Assembly (NCBI GenBank): GCA_035628505.1 | Contig: DASPJR010000070.1 | Location: forward strand, 1-46,446 | Direction of reading: 5' to 3' | Source of the DNA: DASPJR01 sp035628505 | GTDB taxonomy: Bacteria; Planctomycetota; SZUA-567; H5-PLA8 | Length of the DNA stretch: 46,446 bases | Shown: piece after piece, positions 44,671 to 46,446 of the stretch | How the letters are laid out: the number at the start of each line of letters is the position of its first letter | Position numbering within the stretch: position 1 is the stretch's first letter | Program-made: the position numbers and the translations under genes | The notes under the pieces: generated by a model | What the model was told of the DNA's origin: nothing | What the model saw: the letters and a program-made list of their open reading frames with translations, nothing else | Database searches by the model: none

Positions 44671-46446
44671 GTGAGCTTTCTCAGCACAGCATTTTTGTAT
44701 GGACTCGCCGCGGCGGCAATTCCGCTGGTGATCCACCTGATCCAGCGTCAGCGCTATCCGGAGCGGCAGTTCACGACGCTGCGCTTTTTTGACAAGACAA
44801 TCAAGAACAACACCCTGCAACGCAGAATCATCGATCGCATTCTCCTGCTGCTGCGAATTGCGGCTTTGATTGCCATAGTTCTCGGGCTTTCACGGCCTTT
44901 CTGGCGCACGCCGCTGGGAGAGCAGCGCGGATCTTTTGTGATTGTGCTCGACAACTCACCCAGCATGTCGCGCGAGCGCGACGGTGTGAGCCTTTTCGAA
45001 CACGGCAAAAAGGCAGCTGAGCAGATTCTAAAGACGCTTGGACCATCCGACCGTGCCGAGATACTTTTCACAGCGCCGCTTCCAGAGCCGCTTCGCGTTG
45101 AGCGCAAGAAACTCGAGGAAGAGCTTCGCTTAAGACAAGGCACGCCGGCGGCTCTGCTGGTTGCAGGCGCGAAGGGACTCGAGCTTTCCGTCCCCGAACT
45201 GACCACCGACCTGCCTCGCCTTGAAGCAGCACTTCAGAAATCATCCGGCGACGCTGCGCTGATCGATTGCGAGAGCGCGCCTGCGCCGCAGTTTTCGTCT
45301 GATTTGGCCGCGCTGCTGAGCATCCTTCAGCAGTCGAGACTTTCGGCGCAGCCCGGCAATTTGAAAAAGACTCTTTCACTTGCAGCCCAGCTTCTGCGCA
45401 CGTCCCAGGACGGTGATCGCAAGATCATTCTCATCTCTGACATGCAGAAATCAGAATTACAGGGCGACAAAGCTGAAACGCAAGGCATCTCGGTTCTGGC
45501 ACTACCGTTTGAGCCTTCCAGCGCGGGTGCGAATCTCGGCATCGAAAGTTGCAGCGTGCCCGTAGGCGAAACAGATTTCGGCCAGACGATTGTCGGATCG
45601 GCAGTGCTCCGCAATTATGGCGCGGAAGCTTCCGACGCTGCAACTTTGACCATCCATTGCGGCGACAAGAGCAAGCCCGTCGAAATCAAAATCGCTGCTA
45701 TTCAGCCGGGCGGGACGCTAGTCGTAAGCTTTCCGATACAGGTCATGAGTTCCGAGCGCAATCTGCTCTGCAAAGCCCAGCTGAACTCGCCCACCGACAC
45801 CTTTGTTTACGACAACAGCTGGTATTTTCAGGTCGGTGTGCGATTTCCAGTGGTCACCCTGCTCGTGAACGGGACGCCTTCGGAGACACTCTCCAATCGC
45901 GAGTCGTTCTACCTGACCAACGCGCTCGTTCCGCGAGCCGGATCCGGTCAGTCCAATGCGGCCGACGTGCGCGAATGCGATGTCGCCGAGTTCAAAGATC
46001 GGAGATTGGCGGAGTTCGGCGTTCTGATTCTCGCCGGCGTGCCTATGCTGGATGCAGATGCGCGCGAGAAGATTCGCCAGTTTATCAGCGACGGCAAAAG
46101 CGTGCTCGTATTTCCCGGAACCAAAACATCGCCGGAAGAATACAACGCCTGGGGTTTTCTTCCGGCACAGATTCAGGAAGTGAAATCAAAAAGCTTCACC
46201 TATGTACTTTCAGTAAACGAGAAGACCTCTGCAATGAAGGCCGTGCATGAGCGTCTCGGCGCAGGAGTTCATTCACTCAGCACCCAGTCTCGATTGGTGC
46301 TCGAGCCCGCTGCGCAGGCTCAGGTTCTCGCACGCTTTGCAGACGAGACCCCGGCACTTGTCGAAGGCGCTCTCGGCAAGGGTCGAGTGATCTTTGCAGC
46401 GACGAGCGCGCACGCGAGCAGCAGCGATTGGCCCTTAAGGCCGGCT
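44671..46446 (+). CDS. BatA/VWA membrane protein (C-terminus beyond window)
   Basis: 592 residues are visible with no stop. The start GTG follows the DUF58 TGA without a gap. The N-terminal BatA domain has two membrane segments (FLYGLAAAAIPLVIHLI and about 60-80, LLLLRIAALIAIVLGLS) with the typical short loop between them. A VWA domain follows, with metal-site motif DNSPS in FVIVLDNSPSMSRERDG and IILISDMQKS. A beta domain and a glutamine-amidotransferase-like region (FGVLILAGVPMLDADAREKIRQFI, GKSVLVFPG, GKGRVIFAATSA) come next. It likely works with MoxR and DUF58 at the inner membrane. Confidence 0.92.
   Translation, partial: MSFLSTAFLYGLAAAAIPLVIHLIQRQRYPERQFTTLRFFDKTIKNNTLQRRIIDRILLLLRIAALIAIVLGLSRPFWRTPLGEQRGSFVIVLDNSPSMSRERDGVSLFEHGKKAAEQILKTLGPSDRAEILFTAPLPEPLRVERKKLEEELRLRQGTPAALLVAGAKGLELSVPELTTDLPRLEAALQKSSGDAALIDCESAPAPQFSSDLAALLSILQQSRLSAQPGNLKKTLSLAAQLLRTSQDGDRKIILISDMQKSELQGDKAETQGISVLALPFEPSSAGANLGIESCSVPVGETDFGQTIVGSAVLRNYGAEASDAATLTIHCGDKSKPVEIKIAAIQPGGTLVVSFPIQVMSSERNLLCKAQLNSPTDTFVYDNSWYFQVGVRFPVVTLLVNGTPSETLSNRESFYLTNALVPRAGSGQSNAADVRECDVAEFKDRRLAEFGVLILAGVPMLDADAREKIRQFISDGKSVLVFPGTKTSPEEYNAWGFLPAQIQEVKSKSFTYVLSVNEKTSAMKAVHERLGAGVHSLSTQSRLVLEPAAQAQVLARFADETPALVEGALGKGRVIFAATSAHASSSDWPLRPA

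Noticed and set aside
1..46446. CRISPR array, prophage or insertion sequence
   Set aside because: No short spaced repeats of CRISPR type, no integrase or transposase gene; the DUF11 repeats are protein-coding and far too long.

Overview
The window looks like a chromosome segment of a free-living, polysaccharide-using Gram-negative bacterium of the Planctomycetota/Verrucomicrobiota or Acidobacteriota type. The strongest lineage clue is the minus-strand set DUF1501 / DUF1549-DUF1553 / cytochrome-WD40 (33445-40837), which is typical of those phyla. Large secreted repeat proteins, frequent GTG and TTG starts and a REP-type palindrome pair fit the same picture. I cannot separate these phyla from the sequence alone.

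Layout. (1) 1-8954, minus: the first ~2,984 residues of a giant secreted protein made mainly of 18 DUF11 repeats; its C-terminus lies outside the window. (2) 9208-13484, minus: a GH2 beta-mannosidase followed by a receiver-HisKA_3 kinase and a NarL-type regulator, arranged like an operon. (3) 13485-15892: low gene density, with an orphan HExxH domain plus a small zinc-ribbon protein (a toxin/immunity-like pair), an inverted REP pair and a T-rich 100-bp-spaced repeat. (4) 15893-18448, plus: alpha-glucan phosphorylase; 18528-19919, minus: MEMO1-family protein; 20116-20187: tRNA-Gly(GCC). (5) 20362-21660, plus: a secreted thioredoxin-like/PDZ protein with an in-frame TGA exactly where a CxxC redox cysteine is expected, followed by a 7-bp stem-loop placed like a bacterial SECIS; this is the best candidate for something new. 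(6) 21857-28725, plus: a stressosome cluster (RsbR, RsbS, RsbT) framed by a receiver protein, two hybrid histidine kinases and a kinase-phosphatase fusion. (7) 28905-33131, minus: a secreted multidomain glycoside hydrolase-like protein with an internal tandem duplication. (8) 33445-40837, minus: the planctomycete-type three-gene operon. (9) 41085-42548, plus: a secreted protein of unknown function. (10) 42750-46446, plus: MoxR ATPase, DUF58 and a BatA/VWA membrane protein running off the end.

How the parts fit: regions 2, 4 and 7 point to capture and turnover of glycans (mannosides, alpha-glucans, an unidentified plant-type polymer). Region 6 is a signalling hub in which stressosome phosphorylation probably feeds histidine-kinase phosphorelays, since no sigma-B/RsbV/RsbW genes are present here. 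All functions are inferred by reading the translated sequence; no database search was possible.
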